Of a DNA stretch of 64,000 nucleotides, positions 23,649-36,565 are shown piece by piece. Under the pieces are notes generated by a model, which did no database searches, had not been told where the DNA came from, and worked only from the letters and a program-made list of their open reading frames with translations. The translations under genes were made by a program, and so were the position numbers. How positions within the stretch are numbered: position 1 is the stretch's first letter; every line of letters starts with the position of its first letter. Source of the DNA: Datisca glomerata (lineage: Eukaryota > Streptophyta > Magnoliopsida > Cucurbitales > Datiscaceae); assembly GCA_003255025.1 (NCBI GenBank), contig QANY01013209.1, positions 1,178,001 through 1,242,000 on the forward strand, in the 5' to 3' direction.

Positions 23649-24441
23649 GGTGAGAATTTATTATTGCTATGTATGGCACATATTAATTTTTTTTGTAAAT
23701 TTGTATAGATACAACTTAAATATTCTTTTAATTATATATTTTCTAAAAATATTTTGACGTGTAAATTTAATATTAATTTTTATTAATATTTAAATAAATT
23801 ATATATTGTTGGACTAAATTTGAAAAAAATAAATTTAATTAAATTAATAAAATAAGAGATTTAATGAAAAATATTCACGTGAAATTTTAATATTAATCTT
23901 AATTATTTTTTATTAGCATTTAAATTAATTAATAATGCTAGACTAAAAATTATAATTATGTTAATTTTAATTAAATTAATAAAATGAGAGAAAAAGTGTG
24001 AAGAAGAAAATGCTTTTGTTTTATTTCATATGAGGGTAAAAATATAATTTTGTTTGATATTGAAATTGTAATTATATTTATAAATTAGAAGTGTTTATAT
24101 TTTCTGTTGCAATTAAATTGTCTCAAAAGATTGTAAACTTAGATTACATGTAATGCGAGTCATGTTGGGTTACCTGAAAAAAACAGAGAAGACAAAAAAA
24201 ATCAACACATATGGAAGATGCTGAAATTGGAATGAGTGAGTAAGCATAGTAATTTTAAGGCATGAAAAAAAAATGAAATTTAAGTACTATCGAGCAATCT
24301 CTTTTCACCATTTTTACTCTTTTATTTTTTGTCTTCTATTCTTCTTATTTTTCAGACTTTGCATTCGACCCAGATCAAAGCCATCATCAGCAGAATCCAT
24401 ACCCGCACTTGGGGTACCCCCACTTTTTCAAATTTCTTCAA
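23649..24441. other. AT-rich spacer, no certain gene
   Basis: A pyrimidine tract ending TTTTTCAG at 24348-24355 is followed by an open stretch up to the Copia insertion at 24442. This might be a last exon interrupted by the retrotransposon, but nothing else supports it. Confidence 0.3.
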
Positions 24442-25186
24442 TGTTGGGTTGTCCCACTATTCATGGCGTCTTAAGGCCAAAGGAAGCAAAAGCCCAACAA
24501 AATTATGTGGCCTATAGGTGAACGGTGTTGGTTGCGTGTGTAACCACGAGATAGTATTCGGTATACCTAGAGTGCTGAATATTCAGTACTCTTATATATC
24601 ATCAATCATCAAGTACTAAAAAATATTATATTTAATTCAGATTTTAAGGAGTGAGAATAAATAAATTCTTAAAATTTTTAAAATGAGAACACATGTTATC
24701 AAATGATATGGAGAAGTACTAAATATTTGGTACTCTAGAGTACCAGAAATTTTTCATATAACACACAAAATAAAACCCATTTGTATAAGGGTTTTTCGTT
24801 GGGCCTATACTTCTAATTGAGATAAAAAGTATGTAGCTGCTAGTTGCAATTTCGGCTTAGAATTTTCTTCAAGCGAGACGTGATTTAGATGAAAAATAGA
24901 GAGAAATGGACCTGAGGTGATTGGAAGAAATTATCATGAACATACCTTCAAATTACCGAGACGATGAGAGAAAACATTTGTCGTGATCACATGACAAATA
25001 TTTCTCAGTCATCTTCAATGATAATTTTTCCGTCATCTCTAACGTTGTGGTTTTGATTCTCTTTTTTTGGCGAGATTTACTTTGGTGTATCCACTATTTG
25101 AGATTGATTATTCTGTGAATTAAGTTGATTCGATAGATTATGATAATAGTGAATTGTGCTTATTGCGGTTTGGAAAAATCCCAACA
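24442..25186 (+). repeat. 5' LTR of the Copia element at 24442-29810 (with an inserted MITE)
   Basis: Begins TGTTGGGTTGTCCC and ends AAATCCCAACA. It matches the 3' LTR from its start (shared AAGGAAGCAAAAGCCCAACA) but contains a 215-bp insertion the 3' LTR lacks. A likely tRNA-Met primer site TTGTATTAGAGC follows at 25189-25200. Confidence 0.92.
24544..24758. mobile_element. MITE inserted in the 5' LTR only
   Basis: The left end GGTATACCTAGAGTGCTGAA and the reverse complement of the right end GGTACTCTAGAGTACCAAAT are inverted repeats. The bases TAA flank both sides (24541-24543 and 24759-24761). The 3' LTR has the uninterrupted site (GTGTTACACACA). A 3-bp TAA duplication fits PIF/Harbinger-type MITEs. 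Confidence 0.75.
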
Positions 25187-25236
25187 AGTTGTATTAGAGC
25201 TTGGTTCAATATCAGTTTATAGTCACCAGGGTAGTC

Positions 25237-28200
25237 ATGGAGGTTAATACAACCAGGATGAGTAGCTTGAATGGGGCTAATTGGCAGCTATGGAAAGAAA
25301 AAATGATAGATCTCCTTTATTACAAAAAGTATCATGCTCCGTTTAATGGTGATTCGGGAAAACCGCAGAATATGAGTAATGAAGACTGGGATTTGTTAAA
25401 TCGACAAGTTGAGAGTTTTATACGTCACTGGGTGGATGATAATGTGTATCACCATATTTTGAATGAGACTTCTACACACTCTTTGTGAAATAAACTAAAA
25501 GAGTTATATGAGAGGAGAACAACTGGGAATAAATTTTTTCAGATAAGAAAGCTTGTCAACCTAAAATACAAAGATGGGGCTTTAATTGCAACGCACTTGA
25601 ATGAGATACAGAATATTGTGAATCAATTTTCTACCATAAAAATGGTTCTAGATGACGAGCTTCAGGCCTTGTTACTTCTCAGTTCCTTGCTAGATAGATT
25701 TAAAATATTGGTAATGTCGTTGATTAATTCCTCTCCTAATGGTAAAGTTTTGATGAGTACAGTTAAAAGTAGTTTATTGAATGAAGAAACAAGAGGAAAA
25801 ACCTTGGATCCTTCTACCAGTCAGTCAAAGGCTCTTGTTACGGAAAGTCAGAGCAAGAACAAGAACGGTAATCGGGGTTGTTTGAGAAGTAAATCCATGA
25901 TACCTGGTATTCAGTGATATCACTACAAGAAGATGGGTCATAAGAAAAGTGGTTGTCTAAAACTGTAAGCAGAACAGCAGAAGGAAAACAATGATAAAAA
26001 ATGACGGATCAGAAATAGTTGTTTCCACCAACAAAGATGTCTTTATTATTGTAATGGAAAATGTTGTGAATGTCACGGGCCTAGACACAAATTGGGTAAT
26101 TGATAGTGCTACCACCATTCTTCTTACATCCAGAAGGGATCTTTTCCCAACGTACAAAGCAAGTGACTTTGGTATCGTGAAGATGAGTAACGAGAGAACC
26201 TCTAATGTTGTCGGTATTAGAGATATGTGTCTAGAGACAAATACTAGCATAAGTTGGTACTCAGAATTGCGAGACATGTGCCAAGCATTCGACTAAACTT
26301 GATTTCGATAGGTTACCTAGACGAAAATGGATAACATAAAAATTTTGGTCAAGGTAAATGAAAGCTCACCAAAGCTTCACTGATAGTGGTCAGATGAATG
26401 AAAAATCTCATGCTTTATATGCATCTACAAAACTTAGCAGTGGCTCAATGAATGCTATGGGGGGTGATCCCACAAGTGAATTGTGGTACAAGAGACATGA
26501 CCACATAAGTTAGAAATGGGCTTGAGATCTTAGTCAAGAAGCGACTTATCCCAATCATAAAAGGCACGTTAGTTAAGACTTGTGCACACTGTTTGACTGG
26601 TAAATAACATAGGGTGTCATTCAAAATAACTTTTGATAGAAGCTCTAATGTTCTGTATCTGGTGCATTCTAATGTGTGTGGTCCTATAAATACTAAATCA
26701 CTTAAGGATGCTTCATATTTTATTACGTTTATAGCTTATCATTCTAGGAAAGTAGGGTTTAGATTTTGAAATCTAAAGACCATATTTTTAGTGTCTTTAA
26801 AGAATCTCATGCCTGAGTCGAAAAAGACACAATAAAATTACTAAAGTGTATCCGGAAAGATAATGATGATGAATACATGGGTTCCTTTCATGAGTACTGT
26901 AAAAGCCACGGTATTCGTCATTCGATGACAGTTTCAAAGACTCCACAACTCAATGGTGTAGTGGAGAGGTATAAATGCACCATTGTAGAAAGAGCAAAGT
27001 GCATGCTATCAAATGCAAATCTACCAAGATCTTTTTGGGGTAAAGTAATTGTGATAGTGGTCGACTTGATTAATCTTTCTCCATCAACATCTTTAGATTA
27101 AACTTGATAGCAAGACAAAGTAGTGTATCTTCATGGGCTATGGGCATGATGAGTTTGGCGATCACTTGTGAGGTCCAGTTGACAAAAAAAATAGGTAGAA
27201 TCCGACATGTTTTATTCCTCGAAGATCAGACTATTAAAGAATCTAAATGGTTAAGAAGTCTTATCAGTTCTGATTATTTGATTGACTTAGATTCAGTTGC
27301 TATGTCTAGAGAATGGTGATGGTATGGGTACTGATGGTAATGGTATTGATGATGAAAATACTGACGAGCCAGCATCATATGCCGATCAATCAAAATTAGA
27401 GCAGCAACTAATGAGACTACTCAGGTACAAAGATCCAGTAGAGAACGACAACCGTCTACCAGGTTCTCTCTTTATGAATACTTATTGATCATTGATGGGT
27501 ATGTGCTAGAAACTTATACAAAAGCTCTGAATGATGCTCAGAAAGAGAAGTGGTTGTAAGCAATGCAAGATGAGATGAAATCCTGGCATGGGAATCACAC
27601 TTATGAGCTGGTGAGCTTACCTAAGGGAAAAAGAGCATTGAAGAACAAATTGATGTACAGATTAAAGACTGAAGAAACTAGCTCACATCCAAGGTACAAG
27701 GCAGGATTGGTTTTGAAAGGTTTCAATCACATAAAAGATGTAGATTTTGAAAATATTTTCTTGCTTGTAGTGAAAATGTCATCCATTCGTGATGTTTTGA
27801 GTTTAGCCATCAACATGGATATGGAGATTGAATAGCTTGACGTCAAAATCGCTTTCCTCCATGGTGACTTAGAGGAGGAGATATACATGGAACAACCAGA
27901 GGGTTTTAAGGTCAAAAGGAAGGAAGACTTTGTTTGTAATAGAAAAAAAGTCTATGCGGGTTAAAGCAAGCTCCAAGACAGTGGTATAAGAAGTTTGACT
28001 CCTTCATGAGAGAGTATGGGTAGAAGAAGACGACTTCAAATCACTGTGTGTTTGTCAAGAAATTCCCAGATGGTAACTTTATCATTATCATAATCTATGT
28101 ACATGGTATGCTTACTATTGTTGTAGATAATAGTAAAATCCAACAGTTGAAGAGAGAATTGAGTGAATCATTTCCAATGAAAGATCTGGGGCATGCAAAG

Positions 28201-28870
28201 GAAATTCTTGGCCTGAAGATTACCCATGATAGAAGAGCAAAGAAGTTGTGGTTATCATAAGAAAGATACACTTGTGCTTGAATGATTTCACTTGGACAAA
28301 GCAAAATCAGTAGACGCACCTCTTAGCAGTCGTTTGAAACTGAGTTCCAAGCAAAGCCTTTCTACTGACATAGAGAAGGAAGATACAAATAGAATTCTAC
28401 ATTCGTCAGTAGTGGGTAGTTTGATATATTCCATGGTATGTACGAGGTCGGGCATAGCTCACACAGTTGGAGTTATAAGCATATTTTTGTCAAATCCTAG
28501 CAGAGAACAATGAGAAGTAGTAAAATGAATTCTTAGATATCTCAGAGGTATTTCGAGGCTATGCTTATCATTTGAAAATGGAACACATGTACTTGAGGGG
28601 TTTACAGATGCAGCTATGGTCGGTGACCTTGACTCTAGAAAGTCGACATCATGATATCTGATTACTTTCGTAGGGGCAGTATCATGACAGTCTAAATTAC
28701 AGAAATGTGTTGCTCTATTAACTAGTGAAGCTGAGTTTATAATAGTTACTGAAGGTTGCAAAGAAATACTCTGGATGAAGATGTTTTCGCAAGATTTGGG
28801 GTTTAAGCAGTAGAAATACATATTGTACTGTGATAGTCATAGTGCTATTCATCTTAACGAAATCCGACAT
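25237..28870 (+). pseudogene. Copia gag-pol of the 24442-29810 element, decayed
   Basis: Gag starts at ATG 25237 (MEVNTTRMSSLNGANWQLWK). Its zinc knuckle near 25914-25960 has the first cysteine turned into a stop. Protease (WVIDSATT, where DSG is expected) is near 26094. Integrase runs from about 26490 to 27100 with TPQLNGVVERYKC. RT spans about 27560-28270, including LDVKIAFLHGDLEEEIYMEQ near 27837-27897. RNase H runs from about 28540 to 28870 and contains LTSEAEF. There are at least a dozen stops or shifts. The layout and the GAG-PR-INT-RT-RH order define Ty1/Copia; the Tnt1/Tork group is likely but not proved. Confidence 0.85.
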
Positions 28871-29057
28871 TCCATTCGAGATCAAAGCATATTGATGTAA
28901 GATATCATTAGATACATGATAAGTTAAATGATAAGCAATTGGAGATTCTGAAAGTCCATACAGATGATAATAGGTCAAACATGATGATAAAAACCTAACC
29001 CAAGGAGAAACATGAGATATACATGAAGCTGGCGGGCATGATGCCCACCTCCAACTA

Positions 29058-29070
29058 GTCGGGAGGGGGA
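29058..29070 (+). other. Polypurine tract of the Copia element
   Basis: GTCGGGAGGGGGA lies three bases before the 3' LTR, where plus-strand DNA synthesis starts in LTR retrotransposons. Confidence 0.75.
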
Positions 29071-29073
29071 CTT

Positions 29074-29810
29074 TGTTGGATTGTCCCTTCTATTGGAGGT
29101 GGCATGACTTCTTAAGGTCCAAGGAAGCAAAAGCCCAACAAAATTATGTGGCCTATAGGTGTATTGGGTTGGTTGTATGTGTTACACACAATAAAACATA
29201 TTTTCTAATTGAGATAAAAAGTCTCAATCTTTATGCAGCCGCTAGTTGCAAATTTGGCTTATAATTTTCTTCAAGCCAGACGTGATTTAGACAAAAACAA
29301 ATAGAGAAATAGACTTTAGGTGAGTGGAACAAATTTATGAGAAAATAGGAAAAATTTTATCACGTGATCACGACAAGTTTTTACTTCATCGTCTCGACAA
29401 TTTGAAAGTGTCTTTGTTGGTTCATCGGAGTCATCTTCAATAGCAATTTTTCCGTTATCTCTACCGTTGTGATTTTGATTCTCTTTATTTGATGAGATTT
29501 ATATTGGTGTATCTACCATTATTAGTGACGTAGATCAAGTTATTCGATTGGTGTAAATCTATAATTTTATCTATAGAAGAACTTGCTATAACCCCATTAT
29601 TTTTATAATAGAGATATTACTCGGAATATGTCATGTGGTTTTTTCCTTCACACTGGAGGGTTTTCCTCGTTAAATCTGATTTTCTATTTTTCTAATTTCC
29701 TGTGGTTGGTTTATTAATTTGTTGGAAATTATTATTCTGTGAATTAAATTAATTTCATAAACTACGATAATAGTGAACTGTGCTTTTTTGGAGTTTGCTG
29801 AAATCCAACA
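29074..29810 (+). repeat. 3' LTR of the Copia element at 24442-29810
   Basis: Begins TGTTGGATTGTCCC, ends TGAAATCCAACA and is followed by the TTCAA duplication. It also carries the GTGATTTTGATTCTCTTTATTT stretch present in the 5' LTR. Confidence 0.92.
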
Positions 29811-29815
29811 TTCAA

Positions 29816-31302
29816 GGACTCTAGATATTCCATGAAATTATTTATTATTGAAATATGGAGAATAATATTTACAAAAATCAATGCACGGAAAATATCGGAT
29901 CTTCAAAATTTTGAGAAACAACCATTTATATGAATTAAGAAAAATAGCTTTTGAAACATGAAAATAAAAAATCAAAACCTCGTATTCATTATTACTATAT
30001 CTCGAACCGTCAATAAAATAACGAGCGGATGAATACTCAAAAAATAAATCAAAATAAAAAATCAATTCAGTTTTACTTGAATTTATTTGAACTTTGTTGT
30101 CTCTCTTGATACTATAAAAAAACAGTTTTACTTGAAGAAACAGCTCAAAACTTCATTGGCAGTCATGAGTTGCAGTTTATTAAAATGCAACGTTTTTTTA
30201 TTCAAACCAATGGGAACTACCAATTATAATGACCCTTGATGAATGCAACCCTCTTAAAAGGCAATGTTTGGGAATATAATTCCCACGTCTTCTCAAAATT
30301 AAGATTGAAGTTGTTCTTTAAATCACTTGATTAATTATAGATTAACTACGTTAAATTATTTATTTATTAAATAAATCTCGTCACAACGTAATTCAAATTC
30401 GAGACTAATAAATGAACCATAAGGATAAAAATAAATTCAGCTACATAATTAATAATTCCCATCGATTAAATCCATGATCAAATTTATTAATTATCAATTA
30501 TGATTGACTCCATTATAAAATCATAATTGAACTCTAAGTATAGTTTATATTACTCGATATAACTATCATTGACTTATTAATTATTATATAATGCTCATCC
30601 ATAATATAATACCGCGTATAATTAAGTTAATTACTATATCGACATAATATTTCCACACATCTTGATATCCTTAGGTTCCAAATTCATTCTATAGGTCAAC
30701 TATTATAATTTTTATCTTTGATGTCTCAAGTAAAATTATTAGATCTCGAGTACTCCACCAAAGATACTAAGTACTGAGTTTCCTGTGATCACATAAATAA
30801 ATTAGCTAAGAGGTAATATATACCTTAATTAAAAGTGTCTATAGATTTTACTATTGAGAATCTATAAACTCACTATCTATTAATTCAGTCATCCAACCTA
30901 CGAAATATGTTAATTTATAGAGTCTCATTCTTAATAAATCAAAATAACTAAATTACTAAATATGAGCTCATAATTTTCTCAAGATTGAGAGCACTCATAA
31001 AATAATAGCAATGAGTCTTAATTCTTATTTGATAGTACTAGACTGAAAATCGGGTTCATTAATCATTTCAATGCATTCCAAATGCACTAGTACATTAACT
31101 AGATACTCAATCTAGTGATCAAGATAAGTCACTCTATATAGCAGAGTTAATGTACTACCATCTTTTCTTAGTAAAATGCTCAACTTCACTAGATGTGAAA
31201 CTAAATATTTACAAGTCATAAAAAACTCTTGGTTAAATATCTTACTCTCGTGAGCTAAACTCTATAAGACCCACAAACTAAGCATTATTATATTTGTGGA
31301 CA
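29816..31302 (-). repeat. Copia LTR debris (minus strand)
   Basis: Non-coding AT-rich sequence whose reverse complement matches, segment by segment, both flanks of the CACTA at 49.5 and 59.86 kb. Examples are GTACTAGTGCATTTG-type near 31080, ATGAATTTGGAACCTAAGGA near 30680, and GAGCATTATATAATAATTAA near 30590. It therefore belongs to one LTR family present twice in the window. Its start is missing, because it is fused to a truncated RNase H at about 31303. Confidence 0.65.
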
Positions 31303-34300
31303 TTTTATAGAAATGATTAGACACAGTTTTGCACAAACCAAGTATCATACCTCTAAATTCTACTTCTGCACTCGAGCAAGCGACAAATTCTGCTTCTTGC
31401 TTCTCCATGTAACAAGATTACCACCTGCAAAGGTGAAGTAACATTCAGTGGATCGTCTGTCATCTACTGCTCCAGCTTGGTCTGTATCGGCATATGCATT
31501 CACGATTAGGTAATCTATATTTTTAGTGAATAAAATTCCCTTTCCAGGATCAAACTTCAGATATCTCAAAATGCGCATAACTGCACTCATGCATTAATTG
31601 GCTGACAATACTTAATGCATTAGAAAGGTCTAGTCTTGTATGCACTAAATACGTCAATCTTCCTACAAGTCTCTGATATCTTCCTTTATCAATTAGAACC
31701 TCATTTTCTTCATTACACAACTTCAATTCTTCTTCTACAAGTGTATCAACTGGTTGGCATGTTAACATACCAGTCTTCTGTAACAAATCTAAGGCATATT
31801 TTCGTTGAGATAGAAAAAAATATTTTATCAGATCAGACAATTCAATCCTAAGAAAATATTTCAAAGGATCAAGATCTTTAATCTCAAAATCTTTGGACAG
31901 GTAGTTTTGTAGACCCTTCCTTTCGCCAGGATAGTTCCTTATAACCCCCATTGCCATCCACAAATACAATAAATGTAGTGATCTTATCTTGTTGTTTCTT
32001 CAAGAATAATGTGTGGCCTGAATTGTTCTAATGGTAGCAAAAGGATATCATATACTTTGTGAATCTATCAAACCATGCTCTCAGATTGTTTCAATTCATA
32101 CAATGATTTCTTTATTTTGCATCCTTTCTCATTGTGTTTTTCTGATATCATGCATTTTTTACATTGAATTGTTATAATAGCCAAACAAATTTTGTAGCTA
32201 AAGACAATAAGACCCGAATTGTGTTAAGTTTAGCTACGGGTGCAAATGTCTTTGTATAATCAATCCCATAGACTTGACTGTACCATTTTCCACCAACCTC
32301 ACTTTAAAATGTTTAATTGCGTCATCTACTTTGTACATCTACTTTGTAATTCAGTTTGTAACTCCACCGATATCCAACTAGTTTCTTTCATGAGGAAGAT
32401 CAATGTGTTCTCTTGTTTCATATTTTCTGGAAGGATTTCATCTATTCGTTCTTCTACTTTAGGTCAGCTAAGGCATCCAACACACTATTAGGAATGGATA
32501 AAGTAGATAATTGATTTACAAATGACTGATTTGATTCTAACAGATGATGGTTAGACACATAGTGACTCATGTGACATTTAACTTTACTAGAAAGTTCAGG
32601 TTCATATGTGGGTTTAAGAATACTCAGGTGTGACGCTGTGGTAACTATTTTCGGAATGGTCCAGTCACTAACTCATGAAAATCCCTAGCAATCGATTGGT
32701 ATGGTATATCAGTAGTGAGGGTCTCAAACTCGGGAGAAGTTGAAGGTAGTGTCACACTTTCAGGTTCTTTCTGGATGTTCATCACCAATTTGATTCAACG
32801 ATATACCACTCAAATCCAAATCATTCACTACTTGATTAACTGTCTTTTTTTCACCGGAGTCCAAGTTTATACCACTCATATCCAAATTTCCCACATTCTA
32901 GTTACCAGCTTTAGCGAATTCACTTATTTCATGGTCTAGAGTCTAAATTTCCTCACGGAACTCCACCTGAAATTCGAACTCGAAGAAATACAACGACCAT
33001 GGAAAATAAAATCCATTGTGATCAACATTCTTTGAGGTGGATGATAACATTGGTACTCCTTTTAGTGAGCAACATATCCAAGAAAAAAGGATCGCAATGC
33101 TCAAGAAGTCAATTTGCTTCCCTGGTATTTATGCCAATGTACAAATGCTACACAACCAAAACATGAGGAGGTAAATTTGGGACAATAGGGACAATAATTA
33201 CTTCAATAAGAGCCTGGTATGCTATCCTGAAGTTGACATAACTTGAGGGTACTTGGTTGATTAAATATGTCGATTTTGGCCTTCGGCAACCCTATTTTAC
33301 TGAGGTGTATTAGAACTAGTGGTTTGACGAACAATTTCGTGGACTAGCAAATTTTTTTGAAGTTCCAAACTATGATATTCTTCTCCATTTCACTATGGAC
33401 CTGAACATGTGCATTATACTAGGTACGAACCATTTTATGAAATTTTTGAAATAACAATTTCACTTCTTCTTTGGAATTCATCCAACACAACCAAGTCGTC
33501 TTATAGTATTGTCGATAAAAGTAACACACCAACGAGCTTCACCAAAAGTAGCAGCTCTAGGCAGCTCCCAAACATCAAAATGTATAATCACAAATGATAA
33601 ATGACTCTTATTCAAGTTTAATGAAAATGAAAAACTATGGCATTTTGCCAATTCACAAACATTACTTGAAACTAAAAGCATCAAATTTCGTAAATAAACT
33701 AGGGAATAATTTCTATAAATAACCAAATGTAACATGCCCCAGACGTCGATGCCAAAACCAAATATCATATTTCTTCTTCTCCCCCTCAGATCCATTCATC
33801 GTCAAAGATTGGCACAACTTATTGGAATTCTTTGACACTAAATCTAAGTAATACAACTTTCCCTTATCCGATACCATTACCAATCATTTTCCTCATTCGA
33901 ATATCCTTAAACACACAAAAATTAGGCAAAAAAATTACTACACAAGATAAGGTTATGGTTATTTGATAAACTAACAAGTGGCTATATAGTTCAAAGATGG
34001 AACAACTAAAATAGAATCTAAATTCAAAGTATCAGTGAGTTGCAAACAACTCCCCAGTAACTTGGGTTGAGGTAGTATTAACAATAGAAATTTGTGAGGA
34101 TGGTTTAACGGGAGAGATCTATCTAGAATCAAATTCCATATGATCTATAGTACCAGAATCAATTATCCAAGAACTATTAGCAACATGTGTAGACATATTT
34201 AAAACATGACCACAATTGTTTATGATTGCTACCAAGGCCCACGCATTTTCAACAACATCATTCTTTGTGCAATGTTAAGATAAATGAGATTTGTGTATTC

Positions 34301-34450
34301 TCATATGTGCAATGTTTTGAGCATACAAACTAAGTAATGGTGATACGATATTTTTGTGTGGGAGATGATTGTAAGTACTGCAAACTTTCGATTCCAAACT
34401 CAATATCATATCATCATTGACTTAATTGAATTTGCCATAATATTAAGATG
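31303..34450 (-). pseudogene. Ty1/Copia polyprotein remnant, minus strand
   Basis: Read downwards in coordinate: protease near 34165 (WIIDSGT), GAG-pre-integrase at 33795-33480 (CELAKCHSFSFSLNLNKSH, then WCVTFID), integrase pieces at 33480-33000, RT pieces 32300-31700 (FEIKDLDPLKYFLRIEL, then YALDLLQKTGM), and RNase H at 31590-31310 (ADTDQAGAVDDRRST, then VTWRSKKQ). RNase H stops about halfway at 31303 and the sequence turns into LTR debris, so the 3' end is lost. Stops and shifts are frequent. No matching 5' LTR was identified next to 34450. Confidence 0.8.
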
Positions 34451-36369
34451 TGAATGTGTGTTATCTTTTAAAGTGCTAGTATTTATATGCGCTATTGTGT
34501 TTATATGTTGTAGTTGATATAACTTCTGCATCTAAAAATATAATAGCTGAAATGAATAAGGGTGAAAAACTGAATGGTGATAATTTTGATATTTGGTGTT
34601 GAAAGTTTAGTATATTCTCGAGGAACAAGAAGTTCTGAAAACCCTTTGAACATAGTATGATCGCACCTGAAAATGGTACTTTTTCTCAATATAGAAGAGA
34701 TCAAGAGGTTTATCATTTATGAAAATTAAAGAATAACATTGCTTGTATTACGTTGTTGAACTTCATGCAAGATGATCTTATATGTGAGTTTGAGATATTT
34801 GAAGTTGCCAAGGATATGTGGGATGCTTTAAAAGAGAAATTTGGTTTCACTTCAGCAACTAGACTAAGATAACTCACGATAAAATTTGACACGTATGTGA
34901 AGCATCAACTTCATACAATGAAACAACATCAGAGAGAGATGTCAAACATGATCATAGAGTTATATAGTGTTAGGCATGCATTAACTAACGAATAACAAGT
35001 TCTACCTGTCATTTGTTCCCTCCCTCAAAATTGGGAAAACATGAAGTTCAACATGACAAATAATGAAAATATAATTTTTTTAATGATATTACACGTCATG
35101 TGAAATTAGAAACTGAGCGCTTGGAAGTTGCGAAAACTTCTACTCATGCTTATGTTGTTGAAACAGGTTCCCAAAAGACAGGTTTTAAGAGAAAGGAAAA
35201 TTCCAAATTTTCAATAAAGGAAAGAAAAAAATGTGCATGAATGCATTGTGTCTCCCAATGAACCCAAGAAAGACAAGGTAGTTTCTAACATTACTTCTCA
35301 TTATTACTTACTGAATGTTATCTTGTGTGGACTGTGGATTCAAGAGCAACCGACCATGTAGCTGGAGAGAGGAGAGCATTTATAGAGTATCGTCTAGTCC
35401 TAGTGGGAGCAAGATGGATCTATGTAGGAAGCGATTCCAAAATATAAGTAAAATGAATTTGCATTTGCAAGCTTGAGTTATGTGGTAGTCAAACTTTACT
35501 CCTGCATGATGTCTTTTATGAGCCTGAGATAAGGCGCAACTTAATCTCTATAGTTGTTCTTCTAGGTTTAAGTTTCAAATTTTTTTCATTCAAGTGGTGC
35601 AAACTTTTATTTAGATAATAAGTACTATGGGTTTGGTTATTTTTCAAATGGTTTTATTGTTCTAGACACTAACATAATAATGCAAGAAGTACTATTATTT
35701 TTCTTTAATAGCATCATCTAGTAATAATGTGATGCTAATATATAAAATGCTAGATTAGGTCATGTAGGGCAAGACACAATGAATAGACTTTCTAAGGAAA
35801 GTCTATTAAACTCACTTATAAAGATTCAGTTGCCTATAAGGGAGCATTGTCTTGCTGAAAAAAACAACTAGAAAATCAGTTGGAAAGGCAAGAAGAGTGA
35901 TTATCCTTTGGAATGAATTCATTTTTATATATGTAGAATAATGAATGTAAAGACGAGGCGTGGTGTTTCATATTTCATCAATTTTATTGATGCTTTCACG
36001 TGTTGCAGTTATGTCTATTTAATATCTCATTAAATCTAAAGCATTTGACTACTTTAAATGATTTATGAAATTGGATGAGAATCAAATAGATAAAAAAGAT
36101 AAAAGTATTAAGAATGGACCGAGGTCGTGAATATCTTTCTGATCGATACAAAGAATTATTTGATTAAACAACTAACTATTCCTGGAACTCCGCAACAAAA
36201 TGATGTTGCATAAAGAAGGAATGGTAAGCTCTATGATGACACAAGCAAGCTTATCCATTTCATATTGGGAAGATGCGTTGTTTACTGCTGCATATCTACT
36301 TAACCTTATGCTTTCGAAATTAGTAACTTCTACCCCATATGAACTTTGGACGGGCATGAAACTTGACTT

Positions 36370-36565
36370 TGTTAAGTGCTTAATTTGTTATTTTAGGGAC
36401 ATTATGGTCTTTTCCCATGATCCTTCTTTCCCCTAAGTATTTATCTGTTTGTACTCTCTCTCTCAAAGGTTAATGATATCTTTCTTTCTCAATCTTCTTC
36501 CTTATCAGCATCTTCTTTGTTGTTCAAGAATTCTTCTCTTCTTTTTATTCTTCTAAAACTCTTCA
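36370..36565 (+). repeat. 5' LTR of nested Copia
   Basis: 196 bp, TGTTAAGTG...CTCTTCA, directly followed by the tRNA-Met primer site. Confidence 0.92.

Larger units (their letters stand above)
24442..29810 (+). mobile_element. Full-length Ty1/Copia retrotransposon with TSD TTCAA
   Basis: It has LTRs at both ends (24442-25186 and 29074-29810), a primer site, gag-pol domains in Copia order (gag, protease, integrase, RT, RNase H) and a polypurine tract. A perfect 5-bp duplication TTCAA lies at 24437-24441 and 29811-29815. The internal frames hold many stops, so it is structurally complete but coding-dead. Confidence 0.93.

Noticed and set aside
24356..24441. Last exon of a host gene interrupted by the Copia element
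   Set aside because: A frame ending in a stop can be read across the reconstructed TTCAA site, but the right flank belongs to LTR debris and no upstream exon or family match was seen.
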